Positions 23,738-35,480 of a stretch of DNA of 64,000 nucleotides are shown here, in pieces. The DNA is from Knufia peltigerae. Its lineage: Eukaryota; Ascomycota; Eurotiomycetes; Chaetothyriales; Trichomeriaceae. Every line of letters starts with the position of its first letter. The stretch's first letter is position 1. The notes under the pieces were generated by a model that was not told the DNA's origin, did no database searches, and worked only from the letters and a program-made list of their open reading frames with translations. The stretch spans positions 1-64,000 of the forward strand of contig JAPDRN010000115.1 in NCBI GenBank assembly GCA_030247855.1, in the 5' to 3' direction. Position numbers and translations under genes: made by a program.

Positions 23738-23994
23738 AGGCAGCCGAGTCACCCACACGGCAACCACATCCAGATCATTACACACGGGTACGAGCGTATA
23801 CGATAAGCAGGCGCCCAGTTTGACCGGGGGAGGGGGGGAGGGGTCACTGGCCTCTCGATCCAAGTCTAACCGGCCGACGGGTTGACAATCAGTACAGCCC
23901 CCCCTACAAGTAACAGGCGCTCGATTTGAACTGGGCCTCTGAACCAGGGTATATACCTTCCCAAGGGAGCATCCCTCCGAAATCTTCCAGCAAG

Positions 23995-25368
23995 ATGGCC
24001 AAAGTCGCACACTTCCAGGAACGGGTTGACGAAAGGCATAGACCCTCAAATTTCCAAACCTCGACGACTTGTACCACGAGACACGCAACATTCAACAATT
24101 CCAATCGACGTCGTCCGAAAATCCATACATTGTTGTTCATCATGTCTTCAGCCCTGGTACCGGCCGAGGCGTCACTCCAAGTACACCCGCGAGACATCAA
24201 CCTCCCCCTTCGTGTCACCAACAATTGCAACGAGCCTATTTGGCCGGCCATCCTCACCCAGAATGGGAGGGGTCCGGCGAGCTCTGGATTCGTCCTACAA
24301 CCCGGAGATACGAATCCTCAAACAGTGAGCGGCGATTGGAGGGGCAGAGTCTGGGGTCGGACGAACTGTAGCTTTCCGGGTTCGGGGTCTGGTCCATCCA
24401 GTGGCAGTGGGGGCGTGGCTTGCACGACGGGAGATTGTGGGAGCTTTTTGCAATGCCCTGGAGCAGTAAGTCTCTCTCTTTTTTGGTACCTTCGTTTGCA
24501 AAGTTCAAAAGTGACACAGCATGTTATGTGTCCGTCGTGCTAATCAGGTATGATAATATCTAAGGGCCAAGCACCAGCGACACTTGCTGAATTCACCTAT
24601 TCCTCCGACACGTACCAAACCTTTTACGACATCTCTCTGGTCGACGGGTACAACCTCCCCGTTGGCATCATCTCACTGCTTTCGCAGAGTGGCAATTCAA
24701 CGCTGGAGGACATTCCTCCCAATTTGACCAACCCAGTATGCATTGGAACTTCGTCTCTGCTCGCACCCGTGGGAGCCCCTGCCGGTAATGCCGATTTTGG
24801 GTCAAACTCGACATTCCCACTACCGCTAGATCAGACAGTCACGCCGTCATTCATCCAAAGTTGGTGTCCATGGCCGTTGCAATTGAACCCGCCCCAGAAG
24901 CCCGGTGATGGAGTATATCCATATCCAGACGACAACATCCAACGACCAATTTTCAACCCTTGTCTCAGCGCATGTGCTAAATGGAATAAAGATCAATACT
25001 GCTGCACAGGAAGCCACAATACTCCCGCCACATGTTCACCAAGCGATTATTCGACACAAGCCAAAAGGGTCTGTCCAGATGCGTACAGCTATGCGTACGA
25101 TGATCAGACCAGTACTTTCATCATTCCACAAGGTGGAGGGTTTGAGGTTGTTTTCTGTCCCTCGGGGCGAAGTACGAATATTCTCGCCACGTTCGGCGAT
25201 CAACTCCGACAAATCGCACAGACAGGACATGCGAGCAGGGACATTGTCAATACAGCGCAAAACATTACGTATATCCGCGAGAAGAACGTTGCCATAAGAT
25301 GTGGAGGCCACTCAGGATCGCGGTTGGAACTAGTGCTGGGACTGTTGATGGTGGCATGGTTATCGTAA
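23995..25368 (+). CDS. Thaumatin-like protein with predicted GPI anchor
   Basis: Model: exons 23995-24465 and 24565-25368 (GT-AG intron; the acceptor is TCTAAG). Core matches to the thaumatin family: LRVTNNCNEPIWPAI, SGFVLQPGD, DWRGRVWGRTNCSF, CTTGDCG, then across the junction CPGAGQAPATLAEFTY, and FYDISLVDGYNLPVGI. Many cysteines are spread along the chain, as expected for a disulfide-rich beta fold. The C-terminus is hydrophobic (LVLGLLMVAWLS) after Gly/Ser residues, like a GPI-attachment signal. Fungal members are cell-wall or secreted proteins, some with beta-glucan activity. The start is uncertain: a signal-like stretch HTLLFIMSSALVPAEA begins ~70 residues in, so the true start may be a short undetected exon or the ATG at 24142. 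Confidence 0.8.
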
Positions 25369-25525
25369 CGCGACGAAGTCCCTGATGGTGACCTTTTGAA
25401 TCGTTCATAACCCACTGTTGTAGTCGAGTATGTATAGCTGTGAGCGGGCCGCAATTAGATTATTATTCGTATAGCTGGCTTTCCTTTATCGCCTTGTTAG
25501 AAAATCAATGGTCATGCTTCATGCC

Positions 25526-26665
25526 TCATCCTTCGTCTGCTTGGGAAAGATGTGTATCCGTAGTCGGAACAGCAGCGGCGGTGGCGGTAGTGGTGACTCC
25601 CGGGATGACGGGAGAAAGCGAGCCGGGCCACGGGGCATCTTCACCGCCGTACATGATGGCCCACAAGATCTGTAGGTCTGGATTCGGCAGTTTTCGCATC
25701 AGGACCTTTGTGAGAGCCGCCTGGATTTGGTTTTTGCTTTGGACATCGCCGCTCACGAAAGCCATCACTTGACACTCACTCAAGAAATTGTCATGGTTTA
25801 CAAACGACCTTTTCCACTGTTTTGGAGTTGTGGATTTGACTTCTTCTGTCTCTCTCTGTTGCTTTACACCTCTCGAGCTTGATCCTCCTTGCGCTTCGTT
25901 CTGTGTCCGTGTCTGTATCTGTAATTGTGACTGTTGTGGTTTTGTACAAACAGTAGACGTACCGGATTTTGTGATGGTGACTGTTTGAGTGGTAGTTGAA
26001 TCCCGATCCAATTGAGAAGGAGGTTTCGTGAGGGTAGGTTTCAACTTGGCAGCTTCGATATACTTGTCCAAAGGTTTCCCATCTATCCAATCACCTAGAA
26101 AATCACGCCTCAAGTCATCAAAACCGTCGCAATGGATATTATGATGTTGTGGGTTATAGGATGATGATGACGACGAAGCCACAGAAGCCTTGTCTGTGCC
26201 CTTGTCCTTGCTGGTACTCTTGTTTTGCAGGTGGCCTCCTCCTGCTGCTGGTAATGCTGATACTCCCGGTACTCCCGCGACTGGTGCCCAAGGTGCCCGC
26301 ATAGTCGTCCCAACCGTATCTCGAGGATCGGCGATTTTGTGCGAGGAGAAGGCTTCCGATCCGGGGCCGAGGGAAGACATGAATAAGGCCTTGGCTCGGG
26401 CTGCTGTCGACTCGCTTTCCGTCGTCGTCAGCGTCGGTGTATGTTCATGAGTACAGGTATGCGCTGCTGTTGTTGATGATGTCATTCCATTCACCACAGG
26501 TTCCGCCAAAGGTGTTACGGAGATACCGGTACCACCAAAAGAAGTTGTTCCTCCTCCGTTTGTAATAAGAGCGTCGAGATCGAGGATCGGGTCGCCGCCC
26601 CCTCTGTTGCCGCCATTCTTGACTTGGCCGCCGACAGCATTCGCCTTGCTTTTTTTGTTGGGCAT
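25526..26665 (-). CDS. Hypothetical low-complexity protein
   Basis: One exon, 379 residues, ATG at 26665. Not recognised. The N-terminal half is Gly/Ser/Thr-rich. Two short, more structured segments stand out: FDDLRRDFLGDWIDGKPLDKYI in the middle (a 22-residue patch around residues 190-211, starting FDDLRRDF and ending PLDKYI) and a C-terminal ~70-residue region with NHDNFLSECQVMAFVSG and PNPDLQILWAIMYGG. These look like helical, possibly conserved, regions rather than random sequence. It is convergent with the thaumatin-like gene (157 bp apart). No targeting signals seen. Confidence 0.55.
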   Translation of the reverse strand: MPNKKSKANAVGGQVKNGGNRGGGDPILDLDALITNGGGTTSFGGTGISVTPLAEPVVNGMTSSTTAAHTCTHEHTPTLTTTESESTAARAKALFMSSLGPGSEAFSSHKIADPRDTVGTTMRAPWAPVAGVPGVSALPAAGGGHLQNKSTSKDKGTDKASVASSSSSSYNPQHHNIHCDGFDDLRRDFLGDWIDGKPLDKYIEAAKLKPTLTKPPSQLDRDSTTTQTVTITKSGTSTVCTKPQQSQLQIQTRTQNEAQGGSSSRGVKQQRETEEVKSTTPKQWKRSFVNHDNFLSECQVMAFVSGDVQSKNQIQAALTKVLMRKLPNPDLQILWAIMYGGEDAPWPGSLSPVIPGVTTTATAAAVPTTDTHLSQADEG

Positions 26666-27339
26666 CTTGTGTTTCGTTGTCGATTTTTACCGCGCTGGTA
26701 CTCCGTGGGGATATACAGTGTGCGATGGACGGTCGTCTATGGGAAAGGTGCACGCTGTGCACGCGTGGGCCAAAGGACCAGACAAGCGAGAGTAAGAGTG
26801 AGAAAGCGAGCGACAAGAAGGAGGGAAGAGGTTGGACGGACGGTGTCAGGCTGAGGAACTGTGGTGTGTGTTGGTGCCGGGTCGTGGAGGTCAATATATG
26901 GTTTCTGGTTTCACCTCTCCTTGCATGAAGTACGATGGGGAGGGGGGTCTCGCTCGCGCTACGAGTTGCCCATACGAGCAGAGAGTCCTGACATTTCATG
27001 CAGGGATCTCCCGGAGGTACCGTCGTTCTGAATTGTGTCGGTTTCCTCGAAGTGCGGATGTATGGAGGGGAGGAACTCGCACGCTCCTTTGCTTGCGACA
27101 ACAACTCGCAAGGAGGAAGCAATGAGGGAAGATGATCCAAGCGCTGAGTGCCTTTAGGCTTGTAGATCTAGATCGGGCTCACCCGCACCACCACCGATAA
27201 ACCTTCCATCTAGGGCAGCGTCGACGCTTATAAGGACCGGGATCTTTAACTGGAATTGGGACACACGCTGCTTTTAAGTTGTGTACGTCCCACGCTGGTA
27301 TCCGAGTCAAGGCAAAACAAAATAAACCCTCGCCCGGCA
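26666..27339. other. Intergenic region, 0.7 kb
   Basis: Upstream of the hypothetical gene and downstream of the amine oxidase. Long antisense frames here lack protein-like composition. Nothing else seen. Confidence 0.5.
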
Positions 27340-28710
27340 CTATTCATCTAAACCACCTAGTTTCATTGCCTCGAGAACTTCTTGTGCTGCTCGTTGACCA
27401 GATCTCACCGCCCCTTCCATATACCCACTCCACACTGTCGCAAGTTCTGTCCCTGCCCAATGGACCCGACCGATAGGCTTACGTAGCCACGTCCCCAGTG
27501 TCGTCAGAGCACCAGGAGGCATGCCCGCCACTGGACAACCGCTCGACCACTGCTCATCCATCATAGTATGCACAGTCATGTGCTTTGGCATGGCTGCGTC
27601 TTCTCCAAAACACTCGACAAACTCTTTCAGTATCGTTGCCTTCTGAGTCTTCTCGTCCATCTCTGCAAATCGGTAGGCTTTGGCACCCACCACGAAGGCC
27701 ATGAACACACCCCGGCTCCTATCCTCCGGCGACACATCAAGCCCATAAGCCAAGAAACCCTCGAGGCTGAGTATTTCTCCATTCAGCCCCTCCTCATGCC
27801 AGAATGCTTTGGGATATGTGAGGATGACCTTGTAGGTCGCGCCCATCGGCATACGTTGCAACAAGTGCGTCTTCTGCACCGGCAAAGGTGGCTCGAAATC
27901 CACCTTCAACACGAGCGGTGGTGGAACCGCGAAGATGACATGTCGAGCCTGGTATGTAGCTTTGGTAGTCTCGACGGCCACAGTCTTGCCCTCGCGCTGG
28001 TCGACCCCAATAACAGGTTCACCCAGATGCACAAGCTTCCCCAATATTCGATGTATCTCGTTCGCTATGCTCTGTGCTCCGCCTTCAATGAGCCGTTCCT
28101 GCCCACCATCCTTAACACTACCCAGCACAGTCAGGTTGACTCCCGCCTTGGAGAACCACAGACAATGCAGCAGACTCAACTGCGACGTTGATGTGCCCCA
28201 GAGAAGATCGGCTGTAACCCGAAATAAATCCTTCGCGGCCTTTGTCCAGGTCTGACGTTGGAGCCATTCTTCCAGAGTCATACTGTCTAGGTACTCCGCG
28301 TTGGGTGATTTCCACGGCTCCTCCAAGTCGATCTTCTCCGCCATCGCCTCGAACCTATTCACCGAGAGTGCCGCATCTAGTACTGAGAGATAGGGTAAGG
28401 GGGGAATGAGTCCCGAGTATCGAAATGGTTTGCCCGCATAGCGTAGCACACTCTTACCCTCAGTTGGAACGTCGAAGGTGTGTATGTTGAACTCTCTGGC
28501 CAAAGCGTACATTTGGTCCTGCTGAACTCCAAGGAACGCCGCTCCGTGGTCTTCGTACCTGCCATCGGGATAGTGTTTGGTCCTCACTCGTCCGCCTACT
28601 CGGTCGCGCGCCTCGAGGATGAGGACATCTTTTCCAGCTTCTCTGAGTGATTTGGCTGCCGCGAGGCCAGAGTAGCCGGCACCCACGATGATGCAGTCAT
28701 AGATGGTCAT
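27340..28710 (-). CDS. Flavin-containing monoamine oxidase
   Basis: Single exon of 456 residues from an ATG. The N-terminal dinucleotide-binding motif is CIIVGAGYSGLAAAKSL (residues 6-22), followed by EARDRVGGRV (33-42) and a GAAF motif, as in the MAO family. Lys294 in MGATYKVILTYPKAFW corresponds to the conserved flavin-N5 lysine of MAO-A/B. Cys392 in QWSSGCPV aligns with the cysteine that carries covalent 8-alpha-S-cysteinyl-FAD in animal MAOs. The C-terminal RVHWAGTELATVWSGYMEGA is the FAD-binding GTE motif. It should deaminate primary amines to aldehydes with release of H2O2. There is no C-terminal membrane helix and no clear PTS1 (ends LDE), so it is likely soluble. Confidence 0.92.
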   Translation of the reverse strand: MTIYDCIIVGAGYSGLAAAKSLREAGKDVLILEARDRVGGRVRTKHYPDGRYEDHGAAFLGVQQDQMYALAREFNIHTFDVPTEGKSVLRYAGKPFRYSGLIPPLPYLSVLDAALSVNRFEAMAEKIDLEEPWKSPNAEYLDSMTLEEWLQRQTWTKAAKDLFRVTADLLWGTSTSQLSLLHCLWFSKAGVNLTVLGSVKDGGQERLIEGGAQSIANEIHRILGKLVHLGEPVIGVDQREGKTVAVETTKATYQARHVIFAVPPPLVLKVDFEPPLPVQKTHLLQRMPMGATYKVILTYPKAFWHEEGLNGEILSLEGFLAYGLDVSPEDRSRGVFMAFVVGAKAYRFAEMDEKTQKATILKEFVECFGEDAAMPKHMTVHTMMDEQWSSGCPVAGMPPGALTTLGTWLRKPIGRVHWAGTELATVWSGYMEGAVRSGQRAAQEVLEAMKLGGLDE

Positions 28711-29921
28711 TGGACGTTAGGGGCAGATGTTGTCGTCGTGTTTCCTTTCTCTCAGAAAACGGGGGAGGGTGGAAAGTGATGTCTGCTGCATCAAGAACAC
28801 CAACAACAATGGGTTTTACTCACCGCATCGATGAAAGGTAACAACCGTAACAACAACATCGTCATGATCGTGGGTGGAAAGGTCTTATCTTGCTACCTTG
28901 CCTGTTTATCCCTAGGCATGAGTGTTTGATATAAAATGTCGCAGCTAGTTGTACGTGAAAAGACCACATCGCGTCAGTAAGCTGAAGCCGGGACGATCGG
29001 TCTATCAACAAATGCAATCTCGAGAATTACAGGCGGCGGCTGGAGACTCTCTATTCACGTGAACTCGAGATCCGACGAGTTCGGTTGGATTTAAGTCTCC
29101 TCATAATCTGTCTCGCTCTTTTGTACAATACAGCCAGCGTTCGGAATATGAGGACCAATCCAGCCGATAGAAGGCGGTGACAGGTTTCCTGGAGGACAGA
29201 AAACCATGACTCTCCCTAGACGGTCGAGTTTGACAAACATGTGCATTATTACATGGCACTACTCACGAGCCTTGCTGGATCCGGAGAATAAAAATCTGTA
29301 AAAGAGGGCTAGGGATCCGTACATATGGTACAGGAGGGTGTCAAAGAGGATCCGATGATTACCTAGTGATACTCCTCCGATGCCGCCATAAAACACCCAT
29401 CAGAGCTGACGACTTTGTTATTGTCGTTCTTTTTTACTTTTGTTCGCCAGCCGCCGCGGATCTCGAAATGAAGTGTCCACACCCTTGAGACAAGGCGCTT
29501 GAACAAGGTGGCTTGCCCCAGGCACTACATGTTGTTTCTTTGTTTGTGATCTACCGAGTACAAGACGATACTTCCGCATTTTGTGGTTGTGGCACGGTAT
29601 ATCGAACAATACGCGGGTTGAAAGTGAATGGAATGAAGCGAAGGTACTTTTACTTGCCTCTGGGCAGTCATAGGTACCTGAGTATTCAAGTCGGGGGCAA
29701 GTTTAGCGCCTTCTTCGGGCCTTCTCTCGCCTATATCGACGTTGCCTTTTAGTCAGCCGCATATCTACAGTGGCTCTACTGTACGCGCACATGCCACTCA
29801 ACTCCCCTCGACAAGCAGAATCGAAGCGTCTTCCCCTTTCCTGGAAAGCCTTCAACCATGGCATGTACACATTGTATCTATTATCAATGCTGTCAAGAAA
29901 ATATCCCAGTACTGATCTCCT
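28711..29921. other. Intergenic region, 1.2 kb
   Basis: Promoter of the amine oxidase gene and 3' flank of the FHS permease gene. No supported coding region. Confidence 0.5.
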
Positions 29922-31855
29922 TTACCTCTGTCTTCCCTCGAGTTTCTCTACCTCAACAATCTCAGCACCATCGAATCCCTGCCCGGTACGTGCATCGACC
30001 GACTTCTCAATGTCAAGCGTACGCTCAGCAGATTGAAGTCCAACCGTGCTTGCACCAATCTGGTCCGCCGGGATGCGATACGCAGGGACAAAATTTACGG
30101 CCACAGCATATGTTTCGGCTGCGACCATGAACTAAAAGCACACAATTAGCCAACAACACCCGGTTGAGGAATGGCCAAGTTTCAACATACTGCGAGAGGG
30201 ACAGACATAGCAATACCAGTGTTGTTGTGCATATCGGCGACTTTACCCAGCAAAGAGGGAATGCACGCTCCACCTGTGCACATCGATCAGTATCGTTGGT
30301 GTCCCTCCAGGTTTGAAAGTGGCACTTACCGCAAACGCCGCCGACAATGAACCCGGATCCACGCTTATAATGGCGTCCTAAACCACGAATTCCAAGGGCT
30401 ACGATACTGGGGAAACATACGCTCTCGAAATAGAGTGTGAGGAATAGCATGGCTGGTCCCAGTCCGTTAGCTATCGTACGGAACATGACGATCGTAGACC
30501 TACCAATTCCAGCATTATCTCTTGCACCTGTGGCGGCGGCCAAGAAGATGACAACTCCAGTCAGGTATGCCAGGAAAACCCAGCGAGGCCTGACATATCT
30601 CATGAAAAATGTCCCGGAAAATCGACCGAGCGCGAATGCTCCTTGGGCCCCCGCAAGGTTTTTCGCTCCAAGGGCGCTGTCGGTATGCGGACGAGTGTCG
30701 ACAGCGTAGTTAATGAAATAACTGGCGATGGCAACTGCATGGCACTATGTCAGCTTCATCTGTTCTTACAAGTCTCTTCGATTTTATCACAGCTTCATCT
30801 CTTACCCTGAGCACCAGTGTAACTGAACTGAGCGAACGCAGCATGGAACAGCCGATATTGCTTCCAAAATGGCTTCTCAGTCCCTCCCACGTGTGTCTCT
30901 TGGACTTGAAACTCCATGTCCGCATCTGTGACCTCGGGAATGTGAGAGATGAAGAATATGAAGGCCAGAATGAAGACAAAGATGGCTATGCCAAGGTACA
31001 CCCATTGTACATTCTTCAGGGCAGCCACACTGTCGCCCGTGTCTTTGAAACTGCGACAAGTCAGCATGATTCCCGAAATCGAACTGCAACTCAGGACGTC
31101 AAGGTCCACAAGGTCACGACATACAAGACGTACGAGCCAAGCACAGGGCCAATGACCGTCCCAATGGCGTTAAATGCTTGAGCAAAATTGATTCTGACTT
31201 CAGAGTATCGAGGTGGACCACAGACTGAGAGATATGGATTCGCTGCCGTTTCGAGAGATCCAAGGCCGCTGCCGCAGATGAAAGTAGCGCCACAGAAGCC
31301 ACCGAAAGAGCGATAAACACCAGCTGGCCACCTGCGATGGAGTTAGATCACTTTCCCCGTGTCATCTTTGGGACTACTAGCATCATCAAAGCACCCACTC
31401 CGAACACACAAAGCCCAAAGATGAAGACGGATTTGTAACCCCAGTGTCGGAGCATCCAATTTGCATATCCGAGGGAGGCAAGCGGGTATGCTCTGCGAAT
31501 GTTGTTAGAACCGAACGATTGGTCGATACTTCTGGTCTTACCCGAAGTACGCAGCCTGCAACCCCGAAGATCTCGTCCTCGTGATGTTCAAAGTGTTCTG
31601 GAAATGCTTGTTGAGGGTGTCCAACAATCCATAAGACAGACCCTGTTTACAATATAAAGATCAGCTTGGATGCATGACGATCGGACTATGGATGTTCTTG
31701 TCCGGAGGCGTCTTTACCCAGAGAAAGAAGAGGATGGTGACAATGCTCAACGGCCACAGACTTTGTCGCAGAGTAAGTTGAGCAGCTGTGGTAACATCAG
31801 TGTTCTTTGTTGTCAGCGTCGAGCGCTTCGAGGCTATCTTCGACAGAATACCCAT
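29922..31855 (-). CDS. FHS-family MFS permease (L-fucose/hexose:H+ symporter type)
   Basis: Model: nine exons, 31855-31718, 31642-31542, 31492-31382, 31331-31125, 31050-30806, 30734-30504, 30452-30330, 30273-30191 and 30131-29922; 482 residues with all phases consistent. Intron 3 appears to be GC-AG. Diagnostic runs are TLRQSLWPLSIVTILFFLWG at the first helix, HFQNTLNITRTRSSGLQAAYF, FGGFCGATFICGSGLGSLET, AANPYLSVCGPPRYSE and RINFAQAFNAIGTVIGP. All are typical of the FucP/GluP branch. Twelve helices are expected, with a charged cytosolic tail of ~45 residues. Fungal members import sugars by proton symport; the sugar cannot be named here. Confidence 0.88.
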
Positions 31856-33596
31856 TGCTGTTGATGTTGTTGCAAAGTACAGATCGAATGGGTCTCAACC
31901 TCAGCAAAGTCTTGTGTCCCCTTCGAGACCAAGTTTCAGAAGTCTTACAATGAAGGGCCAACCCAACTGCCTCGCTCAGTGAAGGCGAACCTACTCTCTT
32001 ATGCGTTCTCGGTGGCAACAAGGGTATTAATGGGGTCCCCGCATGGCAAGAGCTCTCAATTGAGAACCATCCATGACGGACTCCATTACTGAGAGGCAGC
32101 CAAGTCTTTTACTTGACACCTACCGAATCATAAAATGTGGAGGACTCGAGAAGGGTTACATGAAGACAGACCCGCATTGTTGATGAGCCGTCGGATGAAA
32201 GGTTGATCAGGCAAGCCTCATGTTCAACAGGGTTTCCTCTACATGCACATCACATCATGGCCAAGACCGAACATGATTACATGTCATGTAAAGGGACATA
32301 TTTGGATTTTTGACTCGGTACATCTCGCTGCGAAACTAGAACGAACTTCACAGGTCGGCATTCAGCGTGAAACACCAGCTTGACAGCTTGTTGACACGGC
32401 TGTCTATTCACAATCAGGATCTCTTCAACCTGGACGCACAGAGGTCACCCAAAAGACCATAAACTGTTCATTTGAGCTTGGATCTTTTTGCAAACACACA
32501 TGGCCTACGCAGATTATGAGACTGACAGGTTGGTTTCCTTTCAATCCAGCGATGCTATATCATCATCTTGCATAGCATTGTGCTTTGATACTGTGCCTGG
32601 CCTACAGTCCAAGGAAGGATGCTTCGGGGACTGACATTGATCTGAAACGAGGTGTAATCAAGATTCGGACTGCATTCAGTCTATTCCTGTGGTAACGACC
32701 CTCGATAATTGTCCGCAGGGTAATTCAACCTGAAGGGTAGGTATTGGTACTCCAAAGAATGCTGTCATACGCCGCCGGGTTAATATACATCGGTTATTGA
32801 TGAAGAGATGCCATGCTTTTCGTCGATGATGGATTCAGCCGAAATCCTTGTCAATGTCACCTAAAGTCGACCAGGGCCCCAGGCAATCTTCCTTTGTTGG
32901 CCCAGAATATGAAGGAACTCTCCTACCATGAAAGGAAAGATTTCCTACATGCCAAGCATACGAGATATCGTCCTTTGGAGACGATTGGTGCTTGCCCTGA
33001 GACACTAGGCAACATTCGAAAACCGTCTGACCTCACGAAATGTCGGCTGTTATGCAGTTGAGGGAGCCGGTTACTATACGGAGGACTTCCGCTCTGCATG
33101 TGACGTGGGGAATACTCCCCGGGCCAGGTGCATGATCTACAGTCTCAGCCAGCCCTTCATTCCAGATGCAGATCATTACGATGACTGTACGAGTACAAGA
33201 AGCCCGATGCCAAGATACCTGGAAGATGGATTGAGGAGATGTCGACCTTTAATATGTGAGTGAATGGCTCCCTCTATAACTACTTCTTGTCATCAACATG
33301 GAAGTCCACACTTCTTGGGAATTTCTGAACTCGCTGTGCATATCGAGATCGTGGCTTTGAGAACAAACTGAAGTGTAACTCCTGTTGTTATTGCCTAAGT
33401 GCAACGGGTGATGCACGCTCAGAAGCTCCCACCAAGCAAAAACCCATCTCAGTGTCCAAAGAGTCGAGGCATAAGTGCGGATAGACCATTAGTAGTCATT
33501 GTCATTGTCATTGTCGAAGATTCTGTCTCATGAATCCTGCTTTGATTCTGCAGTTCCCGCTCCTGATAGACAGACTTGGGCTATCTGATATTGGAG
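31856..33596. other. Gene-free stretch, 1.7 kb
   Basis: Upstream of the FHS permease and downstream of the GNAT gene. Short frames only, none with family features. A short direct repeat of CATTGT occurs near 33495-33515. Confidence 0.5.
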
Positions 33597-34492
33597 TCAA
33601 GGAAGTTTCACCAAAACCCGCTGAATGCAGGTGTTTCTAATCCTTTGTCGAGTCTGATCATCCACAGGTCCTTTCAGGCGAATACCTTTCTCGTCCGTAC
33701 CAGTATCGAGTGGTTTCTCTGCGAGAAGTTTATATCCCAACCTTTCGTATGCGCGGATTCCCTGGGTGGTTGTTGTATCAAGGATGACCGGCACATCTGG
33801 ATGGTTTTCAAAGTGCTGAGTCATCTGATACTGTAACAGTTTCGAAGCGTAACCATTACCGGCATATTTGGGGTTGCTTGCAATCATTTGCACAAAACCA
33901 CATTCCTTTTCCTTGAATCCTCTGGGTGGCAGGTCCGGTAAAGTTCTCGAGAACATGGAGTGGACATTTGACTCGAAGACAGAATCGATCCGATGTAAAC
34001 CTCCGAGGCCATAGTGCCAGGGAAGCACCAGACCCAAGAATCCAGACTTCCACAAGGTAATTATGTCAAAACCACCGAGTCTCGTGAACGGAGGAAGCCA
34101 AAGAAGAATGGCTCCAAAGTCCCTCTCCGCATTACTGGTGTCGTCAGATGAAAGGACATCTGCCACTAGCACATATCCTCCTATCAGTCTCGTCAAATTT
34201 ATCAAGCTTCGATAGAACTTGACCCGAGACTTTTGTAAGCTGGTCATTGGAGGTGTCGTTCCTCCCACCTTACCAACGTCAACCGGCGGGAGTGGTTCTG
34301 AAATACCATGGAACCAATTGTGATTCCTGTTCACGGTCAGTATGACTTCGACCGGTGTTGAACCCAGTGGTAAGAAGGGTGTAGTTAATCGAACCATATT
34401 GGAAGAAATGCATTGCAAAGTATCCTTGAGATCACATCGTCCTCCTCTACCTCTGCAGCACGGAATTCTACCGGTGCCTTGTTGCCAGCCAT
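33597..34492 (-). CDS. GNAT-family N-acetyltransferase
   Basis: Model: exons 34492-34395 and 34326-33597, 275 residues. The intron uses a weak GTTCGA donor and an AACAG acceptor. Joining gives FRAAEVEEDDVISRILCNAF, a common start of fungal GNAT proteins, which supports the first exon. Near the C-terminus, ASNPKYAGNGYASKLLQYQM is the acetyl-CoA pyrophosphate-binding motif A, followed by VILDTTTTQGIRAYERLGYK (motif B). The middle part (RLIGGYVLVADVL, then GAILLWLPP) is the usual strand region. These fungal enzymes are poorly characterised; the acceptor substrate is unknown. Confidence 0.82.
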
Positions 34493-35480
34493 CGTTTTGC
34501 GCGACACTGGAACTCGGCGTGATTCAATTGCAGTCGTGCTTGAGTTCTCTGTAGACATTCAACCAGGAAGTGTCTTGTTCGATGAGAAGCAGATGTAGCT
34601 GTTTTCAATCGAGCGCGACACCGTTTAGAGGCGTAATGGTGTGATTGCGAAAGGTGATTATGTTCAGGCCTCTAAATTCCCGGGGCGTCTGACTAATTTT
34701 ATAGGGGGCTCATCGATGCGAAATACGAAATACGACGACTCGACATGGCCGAGAGGCAAGATTGCAATTGTCCACTCGCAAGAGGACGCGTAACGGGTTT
34801 CTTGGGATTAGCTTAGCTGCACTTCCTTTCGCCTATATCAGCATCTTGACTGCCTTCAAACCCTCAGTCAACATTTCGGTTTCGAAGAACAAACTTGGGT
34901 CGAGACTCCCAGGCGGCGGCTGGACGCTGGAGAGCGACATTGCTGCTTTAAAAGGCCCATGAGGTGAGGTTCACTAACCTATTCAAGGCAGTGATCCTAG
35001 TCGCGACCATCACGCATGCGCGCCAGAGTCACTGTCAGGAGTGATTGTAGAAAGATACCGCTTCTTGGACTTGTAGATTGGGGTTTCATCAGAACAAGTC
35101 TCATCTGCCACGATATGGTAGTACAGACGTTGTCGATAAAACTGATGTACAGTGAGTGGGTGAAAGCGGCGTCCTTGTATGGCCTAAAACGGATGCCTCT
35201 CTTGGCGTGGGATGACGATGTCTGGGATTACTCGTACTCGAGTCGAGCCAGCGGATGCAGGCAGATGGGGAGAGAGATTCATTTCTTCAATCTTCCACGA
35301 GCCGAATCTGTTCACTACATTGACTTTGTTTCCCCTACCTGACCTGGTTTCACTCTTCTCTCGTCACTCTTTATTACTCTCAGGGAGTTACCATTCAATC
35401 ACCCGCATCTCCAACCCTGAGTCGGGAGTGCTCACACGAGCTCCGTGCTACTCCCCCCCCAGTGATTCACTTAGGCAACG
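34493..35480. other. Intergenic region, 1.0 kb, divergent promoters
   Basis: Lies between the GNAT start and the Atg27 start. No coding region supported. A C8 run lies just before the Atg27 start. Confidence 0.5.

Larger units (their letters stand above)
22143..23994. other. Gene-free, repeat-rich stretch, 1.85 kb
   Basis: Contains a (GAGTAC)n tract at 22948-22968, an (AAT)n microsatellite at 23058-23088, a TTGA/ATTG run near 23420 and a CA/CG alternating tract at 23714-23737. A TATA-like TATATA at ~23950 precedes the thaumatin-like gene. No coding region supported on either strand. Confidence 0.55.

Noticed and set aside
26445..27140. 231-codon minus-strand frame
   Set aside because: Overlaps the better-supported hypothetical gene in another frame and has promoter-like composition.
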